From RGIG9041 sp045657265 (GTDB taxonomy: Bacteria; Bacillota; Clostridia; Oscillospirales; QAKW01): a DNA stretch of 37,173 nucleotides. Shown here in pieces: positions 23,835-30,219 of the stretch. The notes beneath the pieces are model-generated. The model had not been told where the DNA came from. It did no database searches and saw only the letters and a program-made list of their open reading frames with translations. A program made the translations under genes and the position numbers. The stretch is from contig JAZOSU010000016.1 in NCBI GenBank assembly GCA_045657265.1, forward strand, positions 1-37,173, given 5' to 3'. Position 1 is the stretch's first letter; each line of letters begins with the position of its first letter.

Positions 23835-24013
23835 ATGGTAATCTACCGACATAAAGACAAGTATTCAATCAGTGAAATATGTAAATTCTTTAAAGTATCC
23901 CGAAGCGGATATTACGGATATGTATCTTAAATGGATATACCTGCATGGGAGTTACCGTTGGCAGATAAAATACAGGAATGTCAAAATGAGTGTGGCAGAA
24001 CTTACGGTTACCA
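23835..24013 (+). pseudogene. IS3-family transposase orfB, N-terminal remnant
   Basis: Reading from ATG 23835 gives MVIYRHKDKYSISEICKFF, then KVSRSGYYGYVS, a stop, then MDIPAWELPLADKIQECQ and CGRTYGYH in the same frame. This is the HTH_21 start of IS3/IS150-group orfB (typical KYSISEMCKFFxVSRSGYY and AEKIRECQ...TYGYRR). The DDE catalytic core is missing and an in-frame stop is present, so it is inactive. It joins directly to recombinase sequence. Confidence 0.75.
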
Positions 24014-24083
24014 TTTTAATCAAGGCAATCCTGACATTAAATATTTTAACTGACTGGGATATAACCAAGGCAAACGCAAGGTT

Positions 24084-24696
24084 TGTTTTGCAACACATTA
24101 TATTCGAGTGGATTTCTTAGAAAAGGTAGTTCTTGCAGAAATACGAAGACTCATAAAGTTTGCTCTAAAGCACGAAGATGAGTTTATAAAGGTCGTTGGA
24201 GGAAAACCTTATGATTGAACAAGAAGGCCACCAGATCGAATTAAAACGGCTTTCTAACCGTGATAAAGAGCTTGACCGTATCTTTGAGAATCTGTACGAG
24301 GACAACCTTAACGGAAAGATAACCGATGAACGCTTTAAGAAGATGACTTTAAGCTATGAAGTCAAGCAAAAAGAGATATCCGAAAGAATGATAAAACTCC
24401 GTGAAAAGTTGGATGCAATTGAACGAAAAACCTTAACAACCGAGGATTTTATTACATCGATAAAGAAGTTTGCGAGAAGGAAAAAGGTAACTGCCGGAAT
24501 GTTAAATGAACTGATAGAGTATATTGAAGTGCATCACGCGGAACGTATTGACGGAGTGAAAACACAAAAACTTGTGATTCACTACAACTTTGCAGGAGTA
24601 ATTGAAATTCCTGAAGATGCACCGATAGATACTCCCGAAGTTCAGGTGCAAACCCGAAAGGGTGTTAGCGTAAATTACCAACCAACTACAGCATAA
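24084..24696 (+). pseudogene. large serine recombinase, C-terminal fragment
   Basis: The first part (from TGT 24084) reads CFATHYIRVDFLEKVVLAEI, the end of a zinc-ribbon plus the recombinase helix, and stops at GGKPYD. After a frame change a 164-residue frame continues: IEQEGHQIELKRLSNRDKEL, then ERKTLTTEDFITSIKKFARR, VTAGMLNELIEYIEVHHAER and VQTRKGVSVNYQPTTA. This is the coiled-coil and tail of TnpX/TndX-like recombinases of clostridial integrative elements. The catalytic resolvase domain (Ser) is absent, so it is a dead remnant. Such genes lie at element ends, so a former element boundary should be near. Confidence 0.8.
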
Positions 24697-24724
24697 ACCA
24701 ACACACAAAAAAGGCATAAAAAAC

Positions 24725-24765
24725 GAGTGTTCTTAAAGGACTTTTAAAATCCTATAAGAACACTC
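24725..24765 (-). terminator. hairpin after a truncated tRNA-like 3' end
   Basis: GAGTGTTCTTA (24725-24735) pairs with TAAGAACACTC (24755-24765). On the minus strand it is followed by GTTTTTT. Just upstream on that strand stands CCGCACCA, like the 3' end of a tRNA, as at the real tRNA-Leu, whose own terminator also begins GAGTGTTC. Confidence 0.6.
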
Positions 24766-24778
24766 AGATTGGTGCGGA

Positions 24779-24792
24779 TGTTCATAACCAAC
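24779..24792 (+). repeat. 14-bp inverted repeat, left copy
   Basis: TGTTCATAACCAAC. The exact reverse complement stands at 25490-25503. The pair brackets the small membrane-protein gene and the hairpin cluster. Confidence 0.6.
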
Positions 24793-24825
24793 CTCAAAAT
24801 ATATTTTGATATAGGTGTTAAAGGG

Positions 24826-24854
24826 TTGAAAACATGTTTAAAATATGATATTAT
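24826..24854 (+). promoter_or_regulatory. promoter of the 24872 gene
   Basis: TTGAAA (24826-24831), 17 bases, TATTAT (24849-24854) with TGA before it. The ribosome site GAGGTGG follows. Confidence 0.7.
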
Positions 24855-24871
24855 ATCGTTGAGGTGGTTTT

Positions 24872-25279
24872 ATGAAATTGTCACGTGTGCCTGTAAATAT
24901 GTATAAAAAATTCTTTATTATCTTGTTGTGTGTATTTGTAGGGCTATTTGTATTAGAATTTGTTGCATCAATGTTAGGTCACCCAATAAGTGAAACTACA
25001 ATCAATGATGTGGAAATAATACCCGAAACACCATTAGAGTGTTTGCTAAATGCAGCAATTACTTCTTTGTTTGTAGGTGGTATTGTCAATGTGTTCCTTA
25101 CAATAAGAATTATAAAAGAGGCTTTAAGATTGTCACATTGGCCTGCAGCACCCGTTGTACTTATGACATTGTTTTTCCCCTTGGAATTATTAGTTGGAGC
25201 TTTGTTTGTAATACCAAATATTATAATATTTGGCTTAAAGGGTCGTATAAAAAATCGTGCCTATGAGGTAGAATTTTAA
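24872..25279 (+). CDS. small membrane protein, unknown function
   Basis: The 135-residue protein has three hydrophobic segments (about 12-34, 62-80 and 92-122) and short polar links (GHPISETTINDVEIIPETPL after the first). No motif is recognised. Promoter, ribosome site (GAGGTGG, 7 bases) and terminator are all intact, so it is probably expressed although it sits between remnants of mobile DNA. It may be cargo of the former element bracketed by the inverted repeats at 24779 and 25490. Confidence 0.65.
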   Translation: MKLSRVPVNMYKKFFIILLCVFVGLFVLEFVASMLGHPISETTINDVEIIPETPLECLLNAAITSLFVGGIVNVFLTIRIIKEALRLSHWPAAPVVLMTLFFPLELLVGALFVIPNIIIFGLKGRIKNRAYEVEF

Positions 25280-25307
25280 AACAATACTATCTAGTTATTT
25301 ACATAAA

Positions 25308-25340
25308 GAAGACGAGGATTAATCTTCGTCTTCTTTGTTT
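25308..25340 (+). terminator. terminator of the small membrane-protein gene
   Basis: GAAGACGA (25308-25315) and TCGTCTTC (25326-25333) form the stem, then TTTGTTTT. Confidence 0.75.
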
Positions 25341-25344
25341 TAGG

Positions 25345-25446
25345 TTAGCCCAACGACACTTTGCACGGAATGTCCGTAAAAGTGTCATAGTGGGTTACGC
25401 ACTTTGGAAAAGTGTGTAACAAAAAAGAGTAGGGGTAAACCTACTC
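25345..25446. other. cluster of mutually exclusive hairpins
   Basis: GACACTTT/AAAGTGTC (25355-25362/25379-25386) encloses ACGGA/TCCGT, and an outer pair TAGCCCA/TGGGTTA (25346-25352/25391-25397) closes it. A second stem GTTACGCACTTT/AAAGTGTGTAAC (25394-25405/25409-25420) uses four of the same bases, so the outer pair and this stem exclude each other. A third stem GAGTAGG/CCTACTC (25427-25433/25440-25446) is followed by T6 on the minus strand. No open frame is apparent. It could be a structured RNA, stacked minus-strand terminators or a transposon end. Confidence 0.5.
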
Positions 25447-25465
25447 AAAAAGGATAAAAGAAAAT

Positions 25466-25507
25466 CGAGTGCTCATTTCCAACATTCAAGTTGGTTATGA
25501 ACACTCG
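25466..25507 (-). terminator. terminator of tRNA-Leu
   Basis: On the minus strand CGAGTGTTCAT and ATGAGCACTCG pair with one mismatch around an inner CCAAC/GTTGG stem, followed by ATTTTCTTTT. It starts four bases after the tRNA CCA. Confidence 0.75.
25490..25503 (-). repeat. 14-bp inverted repeat, right copy
   Basis: GTTGGTTATGAACA on the plus strand is the exact reverse complement of 24779-24792. It lies within the tRNA-Leu terminator. Confidence 0.6.
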
Positions 25508-25510
25508 ATA

Positions 25511-25595
25511 TGGTGCGAAAGACGGGACTTGAACCCGTACGGAGTAATCCACACGCCCCTCAAACGTGCGCGTCTGCCAATTCCGCCACTCTCGC
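25511..25595 (-). tRNA. tRNA-Leu (anticodon GAG)
   Basis: On the minus strand the acceptor stem GCGAGAG pairs with CTTTCGC. The D arm is GCGGAATTGGCAGACGC. The anticodon loop TTGAGGG sits on the stem CACGT/GCGTG, giving anticodon GAG. A long variable arm and the T arm with GGTTCAAGTCC follow. CCA is encoded (25513-25511). The class II shape identifies leucine. Confidence 0.95.
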
Positions 25596-25617
25596 ATTTG
25601 TTTTGTCAACGTCAATT

Positions 25618-25646
25618 AGTATAACAGAATGATTTTGAAAAGTCAA
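25618..25646 (-). promoter_or_regulatory. promoter of tRNA-Leu
   Basis: On the minus strand TTGACT (25646-25641), 17 bases, TATACT (25623-25618) preceded by TGT. Confidence 0.75.
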
Positions 25647-25677
25647 CACTTTTTCACATTTTTTTAAAGTTTTTTTC

Positions 25678-25706
25678 TTGAATAATGTGTGCAAATAGTG
25701 TACTAT
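25678..25706 (+). promoter_or_regulatory. promoter of mtaB
   Basis: TTGAAT (25678-25683), 17 bases, TACTAT (25701-25706). The ribosome site AAGGATGG (25722-25729) follows. Confidence 0.7.
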
Positions 25707-25736
25707 ATAAAAAAACACTTTAAGGATGGTTTAATA

Positions 25737-27017
25737 TTGAAAATCGCGTTTTTTACTTTGGGTTGTAAAGTTAATCAATACGACACTCAAATGATGGCAG
25801 AAAAGCTTTCTTCAGAAGGGCATACGATTTGTTCTTTTGACAGTCATGCGGATATTTTTGTTATTAATACTTGTACCGTAACTCAGATGTCAGATAAAAA
25901 AAGCCGTAATACTATTTCAAAAGCAAAACGTCTTAATCCCGATGCAATTATTGTTGTATGCGGTTGTTTTTCACAAGTTTCTCCGCAGGAGGCTGCGAAC
26001 TTGGATGGCGTTGATATTGTTATTGGTACAAGAAACAGAGCAGATATTCTTTATTATATAAATCTGTTTTTAAAAACAGGTAAACAGATTATTGATACAG
26101 AAACGGTTTCTGATATTAACAATGAGAATATTACTGATTTTTCAGAGAAAACACGCGCTATATTAAAAATCGAAGATGGCTGCAGAAATTTTTGCAGTTA
26201 TTGCCTTATTCCTTTTGCAAGAGGTAAGATTATTTCTAAACCGATAGAACAAATAATAAGTGAAGCTAAAGCGCTTGCTGAAAATGGATATAAAGAAGTT
26301 GTGCTTACAGGTATACATCTTTCTTCATATGGTAGAGATTTAGGAAATATAGACCTTGCTGATGCAATTTGTCATGTTGCTAAAATAGATGGTATTGAAA
26401 GAATCCGTCTCGGATCACTTGAACCGACTATTATAACCGAAGATTTTGTGAACAAAATTAAATGTATAGATAAACTATGCCCGTCTTTTCATTTGTCTTT
26501 GCAAAGCGGTTGTGATAAAACTTTGAAAAATATGAACCGTAAATATACGGCAAAACAGTATGAAAACGCGGTTAATCTTATCCGTAAAGAAATAAACGAT
26601 GCAGCATTTACAACAGATGTAATTGTGGGATTTCCAAGTGAAACAGATACGGACTTTGAAGATAGCCGTGCTTTTGTCGAAAAAATAGGTTTTGCTAAAG
26701 TGCATATTTTCCCATATTCAAAAAGAAAAGGCACAAAAGCGGCAACAATGTCTAACCAGATAGATAAAAAAACAAAAAAAGAACGTGAAACCGCTCTTAT
26801 GGAAACAGAACTTAAAACTCGTATATCTTTTATGGAATCATTTAAAGGGAAAACGGTCAAAGTTCTTGTTGAACGCTGTGAAGAGGGAATATGTAAAGGT
26901 TTTACCAATAACTATATTCAGGTCGAATTTAGCGGAAATTCTTTGTGTTGTAATCAATTTGTCGAAGTCTATATTGAAAAAATTGACGAAAATAATCTTT
27001 ATGGAAAAATTGATTAA
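25737..27017 (+). CDS. mtaB: tRNA t6A37 methylthiotransferase MtaB
   Basis: The 426-residue radical-SAM enzyme converts t6A37 of tRNA to ms2t6A37. The N-terminal MTTase domain has FFTLGCKVNQYDT, NTCTVTQMSDKKSRN and VVCGCFSQ, three cysteines for the auxiliary [4Fe-4S] cluster. The radical-SAM core shows IEDGCRNFCSYCLIPFARG with Cys-x3-Cys-x2-Cys (about 145), and a TRAM RNA-binding domain ends the protein. TTG 25737 is chosen as start: it gives the normal family beginning (KIAFFTLGCKVNQ) and has AAGGATGG seven bases upstream. MiaB and RimO are the nearest relatives; the GCKVNQYD form points to MtaB. Confidence 0.9.
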   Translation: MKIAFFTLGCKVNQYDTQMMAEKLSSEGHTICSFDSHADIFVINTCTVTQMSDKKSRNTISKAKRLNPDAIIVVCGCFSQVSPQEAANLDGVDIVIGTRNRADILYYINLFLKTGKQIIDTETVSDINNENITDFSEKTRAILKIEDGCRNFCSYCLIPFARGKIISKPIEQIISEAKALAENGYKEVVLTGIHLSSYGRDLGNIDLADAICHVAKIDGIERIRLGSLEPTIITEDFVNKIKCIDKLCPSFHLSLQSGCDKTLKNMNRKYTAKQYENAVNLIRKEINDAAFTTDVIVGFPSETDTDFEDSRAFVEKIGFAKVHIFPYSKRKGTKAATMSNQIDKKTKKERETALMETELKTRISFMESFKGKTVKVLVERCEEGICKGFTNNYIQVEFSGNSLCCNQFVEVYIEKIDENNLYGKID

Positions 27018-27030
27018 TTTCGATAAATTA

Positions 27031-27065
27031 TTGACATTCTTTTGAAATAATGGTAAAATATACCA
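27031..27065 (+). promoter_or_regulatory. promoter and operator of the XRE gene
   Basis: TTGACA (27031-27036), 17 bases, TAAAAT (27054-27059) preceded by TGG. The inverted repeat TGGTA-N5-TACCA (27051-27065) covers the -10 box, a likely autorepressor site. Confidence 0.6.
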
Positions 27066-27090
27066 AAACATAACAAAAGAGGTCAGTATA

Positions 27091-27297
27091 ATGAATAATG
27101 TGCAAAAACTACGTAAACTTTACAAGAAAACGCAGGACGAAATTTCTGATGTTATAGACTATTCTAAGCCATTGTATGCTGCTTTTGAACTTGGAAAAAT
27201 CAAGTTACCTAAAAGTAAACTTGTAAAACTGTCAGATTATTATAACGTTTCTTTTGATTATCTTGTAAATGGAGACAATAATTGTTATATTGAATAA
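27091..27297 (+). CDS. small XRE-family DNA-binding regulator
   Basis: The 68-residue protein is a single helix-turn-helix domain of the XRE/Cro type: VQKLRKLYKKTQDEISDVID, then KPLYAAFELGKIKLPKSKLV and LSDYYNVSFDYLVNG, which is the standard end of this family. No other domain. Ribosome site AGAGG. It is a monocistronic gene with a palindrome on its own -10 box, so self-repression is probable. Target genes unknown; galK lies convergent to it. Confidence 0.8.
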   Translation: MNNVQKLRKLYKKTQDEISDVIDYSKPLYAAFELGKIKLPKSKLVKLSDYYNVSFDYLVNGDNNCYIE

Positions 27298-27327
27298 AAA
27301 ACAGGCTGTGATTTCACAGCCTGTTTT
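27298..27327. terminator. bidirectional terminator between the XRE gene and galK
   Basis: A 14-bp perfect stem AAAACAGGCTGTGA (27298-27311) / TCACAGCCTGTTTT (27314-27327) with a TT loop. Confidence 0.85.
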
Positions 27328-27331
27328 AATC

Positions 27332-28570
27332 TTAATATACTCTGATTGGTCCAACATTTCTGATTTTGAGAAGATAACAACATTTTTCTCCGAATACAGA
27401 TTCCATTTTTTCTATGTAACTATCAACCATATCGTTAGGTACATACGCCTGCATTGTGCCACCAAAACCACCGCCGTGTACACGTGAAGCACCTTTTCCG
27501 TCAAGTATTTGTTCAGAAAGTGCAATAGCAAGTGACATTCCCTGACTTGTAGGTTTTTTGTCTGAATAAATGTTCTGGAGATATCTGAATGAGGAACCGC
27601 CAGAACGATTAACAATTGAAAGGAATTTATCAAAATCGTTTTCTTTAAGAGCGACAGCAAGATTGTCTACGTTTTTGTTTTCATTAAAATAGTGGAACGC
27701 TCTGATTATAGCACGTTCGGGAAGTGTTTTCTTAAGTTTTGGAAGTGCTTTGTAGAAATCATCATAATCAACTTCACGAAGATGATTTTTACCGAAATGA
27801 TTTGCAACTGCCTGCATTTCTGATTTGATTGCAACGTAATCTTCTGTAAGATCAGCGTGATCGCAACGGGTATCAGTAATTACCATAGTGTATCCTGTAG
27901 CACCAAAATCAAAAGGAACCCTTTCTACGATAGGATCGGTTGCATTTTCAAAATCTATTGATATAATGCCACCGTAAGCACAGGAAAGCTGATCAAGAAG
28001 GCCTGACGCTTTGCCAAAGTAAACGTTTTCAGCGTACTGAGATGCAACTGCTAATGTTTTTGCATCTATCTTTTCGTCATTGTATAAACTGTTTAAGATA
28101 AATGCCATAATTATCTCAAACGCAGCAGAAGAAGAAAGACCTGAACCTTTGAATACATCGTTTGTAGTAAAAGCATCAAAACCGCCGATATTGTAACCCA
28201 TATCAGAAAGCTTTTTGCATACACCTTTTACAAGAGCAGTTGAGTCACCCTCTTCACTGTCAATTTTTTCAAGCTTTGTAATGTCAATGTTAATGTCACG
28301 GAAGCCTTTGGCTTTTATGTTGATTTTACCGTCGTCACGTTTTGCTACAAAAGCAAGAGTATCAAGGTTGATTGATGCGCCTACTGCTTTGCCGAGATTG
28401 TGGTCAGTATGATTACCGCAAATTTCACTTCTGCCGGGAGCACTGAAAACACAAGTAGCTTCATAACCGAAAGCTTCTTTAAAATCTTTGGCAGTTCTTT
28501 GATATCTGTCAAGCTGATAATCTAAAAAATGTTCGGGATAAAAAGCAAGATCTTCTTTTTTGAATTGCAT
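27332..28570 (-). CDS. galK: galactokinase (GHMP kinase), divergent signature
   Basis: The 412-residue protein has the three GHMP motifs. Motif 1 is APGRSEICGNHTDHNLGKA (about 44-62), the site of the galactokinase signature, normally GRVNLIGEHTDYN. The ATP loop is FKGSGLSSSAAFE (about 142), and the late motif VHGGGFGGTMQAYV (about 371). It probably phosphorylates galactose at C1. The signature differs at several positions (SEIC, Asn for Glu, DHN for DYN), a form I associate with clostridial galactokinase-like proteins, so another sugar is possible. No galT or galE is adjacent. Ribosome site TTGGAG, own promoter. Confidence 0.8.
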   Translation of the reverse strand: MQFKKEDLAFYPEHFLDYQLDRYQRTAKDFKEAFGYEATCVFSAPGRSEICGNHTDHNLGKAVGASINLDTLAFVAKRDDGKINIKAKGFRDINIDITKLEKIDSEEGDSTALVKGVCKKLSDMGYNIGGFDAFTTNDVFKGSGLSSSAAFEIIMAFILNSLYNDEKIDAKTLAVASQYAENVYFGKASGLLDQLSCAYGGIISIDFENATDPIVERVPFDFGATGYTMVITDTRCDHADLTEDYVAIKSEMQAVANHFGKNHLREVDYDDFYKALPKLKKTLPERAIIRAFHYFNENKNVDNLAVALKENDFDKFLSIVNRSGGSSFRYLQNIYSDKKPTSQGMSLAIALSEQILDGKGASRVHGGGFGGTMQAYVPNDMVDSYIEKMESVFGEKCCYLLKIRNVGPIRVY

Positions 28571-28603
28571 ATATTTAACTCCAATCTGTAATTTCTAAAA
28601 TCT

Positions 28604-28632
28604 ATTATATATAACAAGTTATATAAATGCAA
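28604..28632 (-). promoter_or_regulatory. galK promoter
   Basis: On the minus strand TTGCAT (28632-28627), 17 bases, TATAAT (28609-28604). Confidence 0.7.
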
Positions 28633-28669
28633 TGGTTTTGAATTTTTTTGAAAAATTTTAAAAAAAGTC

Positions 28670-28698
28670 TTTACTTTTGAGAAAAATAGTGCTACAAT
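28670..28698 (+). promoter_or_regulatory. promoter of tRNA-Gln
   Basis: TTTACT (28670-28675), 17 bases, TACAAT (28693-28698), 18 bases before the mature 5' end. Confidence 0.65.
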
Positions 28699-28715
28699 AT
28701 TCAAGCGATTTGCAT

Positions 28716-28792
28716 TGGGATATAGCCAAGTTGGTAAGGCAATGGATTCTGACTCCATCATTGCGTAGGTTCGAGTCCTACTATCCCAGCCA
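28716..28792 (+). tRNA. tRNA-Gln (anticodon CTG)
   Basis: The acceptor TGGGATA pairs with TATCCCA. The D arm contains AGCCAAGTTGGTAAGGC. The anticodon arm ATGGA-TTCTGAC-TCCAT gives anticodon CTG. The T arm has GGTTCGAGTCC, discriminator G, and an encoded CCA. The U1 start and the anticodon identify glutamine. Confidence 0.95.
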
Positions 28793-28800
28793 ATATGATA

Positions 28801-28831
28801 AAAACCTCAGTATTTACTGAGGTTTTTATTT
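28801..28831 (+). terminator. terminator of tRNA-Gln
   Basis: AAAACCTCAGTA (28801-28812) and TACTGAGGTTTTT (from 28815) form a 12-bp stem with a T-rich tail. Confidence 0.85.
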
Positions 28832-28967
28832 TTTATCCTCGAAAAATCCCCGAATTTTTATGGAGTGACAATTTTATTTAAGATTTTTATCGCCCTTTCT
28901 TCTCTTGAATATAAATGTGAAGCGAGAGAACGGTATAAAGCAAAAACAATCTCTGAACCAACGCTTA

Positions 28968-29196
28968 CTTGCTGAGTATAACATTACTCAAAGTATGTTT
29001 CGCAAGGGAAACTGTTGGATAATGGTGCTATGTAGAACTTTTTCTGTAATTAAAAGTTGAAATGTTCTATGGCGAAAAATTTGAAAGTGTTAATGAATTA
29101 AAGGAATATATTTATTACTACAACGATAAACGTATTTCCTAAAAACTAAAGGGAATGAGCCTGGTACAATACTGAACTTATTCACAAGCGATTTAA
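28968..29196 (+). pseudogene. IS3-family transposase orfB, C-terminal remnant
   Basis: Split over frames the sequence reads LAEYNITQSMFRKGNCW, DNGAM, then VEMFYGEKFESVNELKEYI and YYYNDKRIS, a stop, then KLKGMSLVQY. This is the end of the DDE core of IS150-group transposases (RKGNCWDNAxxESFF, EMFYG, YIxYYNxxRI, LKGxSPxQYR). At least one frameshift and several stops make it inactive. Only the last third is left; the head is not directly upstream. It is a different copy from the 23835 remnant. Confidence 0.8.
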
Positions 29197-29264
29197 TATT
29201 GTCTATTCTTTGGGCTTGGCTTGTTCGGAAGTGTTATTTTAAAATTTAGCATACTTTTTATCAT

Positions 29265-29294
29265 TTGTGACCTAAAAAATATTTTTTATATAAT
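29265..29294 (+). promoter_or_regulatory. candidate promoter of mazF
   Basis: TTGTGA (29265-29270), 18 bases, TATAAT (29289-29294). It leaves a 5' leader of about 75 bases before the mazF ATG. Confidence 0.55.
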
Positions 29295-29375
29295 ATGATA
29301 GTGATTAAACTAATCGATTAATGTAAATAATACTATTGAAAAACATTTTTAGTATTTTCGGAGTGTGAAAACATA

Positions 29376-29711
29376 ATGATAAAAAGAGGAGATATATACT
29401 ACGCCGATCTTTCTCCCGTTGTAGGAAGTGAACAGGGCGGTCTTAGGCCTGTACTTATTGTTCAGAATGATGTAGGTAATAAATATAGCCCGACTGTTAT
29501 CGCAGCTGCAATAACAAGTCAGATTAATAAATCAAAACTTCCTACACATATAGAGCTTGACGAAAAATACGGTCTTTCAAAAGAATCGGTAATTCTTCTG
29601 GAGCAAGTACGTACTATTGATAAAATGAGACTTAAAGAAAAAATGGGACATATTGATAGTGAAACAATGTCTATGGTAAATAAAGCAATTTCAGTGAGTT
29701 TTGGTCTGTGA
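29376..29711 (+). CDS. mazF: MazF/PemK-type endoribonuclease toxin
   Basis: The 111-residue protein is a clear PemK/MazF (EndoA) member. It begins MIKRGDIYYADLSPVVGSEQ; the conserved GGLRPVLIVQND with catalytic Arg is at about 21-32, AAAITSQ with the active Thr/Ser at about 46-52, and LLEQVRTIDKMRL at about 74-86. MazF enzymes cut mRNA at short motifs. No antitoxin gene is seen: the 180 bases upstream hold only an IS3 remnant and the promoter. In Bacillus and Clostridia the antitoxin normally precedes mazF. It may be under a distant antitoxin, or the antitoxin was lost. Ribosome site GGAGTG. Confidence 0.9.
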   Translation: MIKRGDIYYADLSPVVGSEQGGLRPVLIVQNDVGNKYSPTVIAAAITSQINKSKLPTHIELDEKYGLSKESVILLEQVRTIDKMRLKEKMGHIDSETMSMVNKAISVSFGL

Positions 29712-29723
29712 TGTATAAAAAAA

Positions 29724-29748
29724 CGGTCTTAAAATAAGACCGATTTTT
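29724..29748 (+). terminator. mazF terminator
   Basis: CGGTCTTA (29724-29731) and TAAGACCG (29735-29742), loop AAA, followed by ATTTTTT. Confidence 0.8.
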
Positions 29749-29767
29749 TATTGTGCGAAGCCGAAAC

Positions 29768-29920
29768 CCACGCGATAGTCGCGTGGTTCTATATAGGTTA
29801 ACCGATGATAAAAAATCCTCCAAATGTGATAAAATAGAAACGACCTGCCAGTCGTAAAAAACACATTTGAAGGATTTTATTCATGAAAAAAGTAAATATA
29901 GATACAAGTAGTTTACTCAA
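29768..29920 (+). mobile_element. IS200/IS605-type left end with tnpA leader hairpin
   Basis: Left-end hairpin CCACGCG-ATAGT-CGCGTGG (29768-29786). Then AAAATCCTCCAAATGTG (29812-29828) pairs with CACATTTGAAGGATTTT (29862-29878) with one mismatch, enclosing an inner stem ACGAC/GTCGT (29840-29844/29851-29855). The long stem hides the AAGGAT ribosome site of an ATG at 29883 (MKKVNIDTSSLLN, like the start of IS200 TnpA). Sequestration of the tnpA ribosome site by a leader hairpin is an IS200 trait. The transposase breaks off after about 13 codons and no right end was found, so the element is dead. Confidence 0.65.
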
Positions 29921-30086
29921 CATTTTCTTCATCTATGTATTGCAGAACATGTCTATAATAAGAGCCACGTCGCCAGATCTTTAATGCATCTTTTAAAACT
30001 AATTCTGTAAATTCAATTCCCGTTTCAGGATGTTCTTCTAATAAAAGTTTAACAACTTGTATATAAACTCTTGCAAAACTTATCAT
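29913..30086 (-). CDS. 57-residue hypothetical protein
   Basis: A short frame from ATG 30086 starts MISFARVYIQVVKLLLEEHP, then ETGIEFTELVLKDALKIWRR and ends YYRHVLQYIDEENVE. The upstream AGAGAGG is close to the ATG. The composition (charged amphipathic helices) is protein-like but no family is recognised. Its end runs into the truncated tnpA start of the IS200 remnant, so the gene may have been cut by the insertion or deletion there. Confidence 0.4.
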   Translation of the reverse strand: MISFARVYIQVVKLLLEEHPETGIEFTELVLKDALKIWRRGSYYRHVLQYIDEENVE

Positions 30087-30219
30087 ATCCTCTCTAAAAC
30101 TCGTATGCTATAATATTATTTATTATAGCATATCACTGTGATTTAAGCAACCGAGTGCATACTATATAGTCTAAATAAAAAATATGGGTGGTTGCTCTTA
30201 TGAACAACCACCCATGTTT

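Noticed and set aside
23872..24120. 82-codon plus-strand frame starting MKYVNSLKYPEADITD
   Set aside because: It runs out of frame across the IS3 orfB and recombinase remnants, whose recognisable peptides are in other frames.
26475..26908. Minus-strand frames within mtaB
   Set aside because: They are shadows of the radical-SAM gene, with no ribosome sites and no domain similarity.
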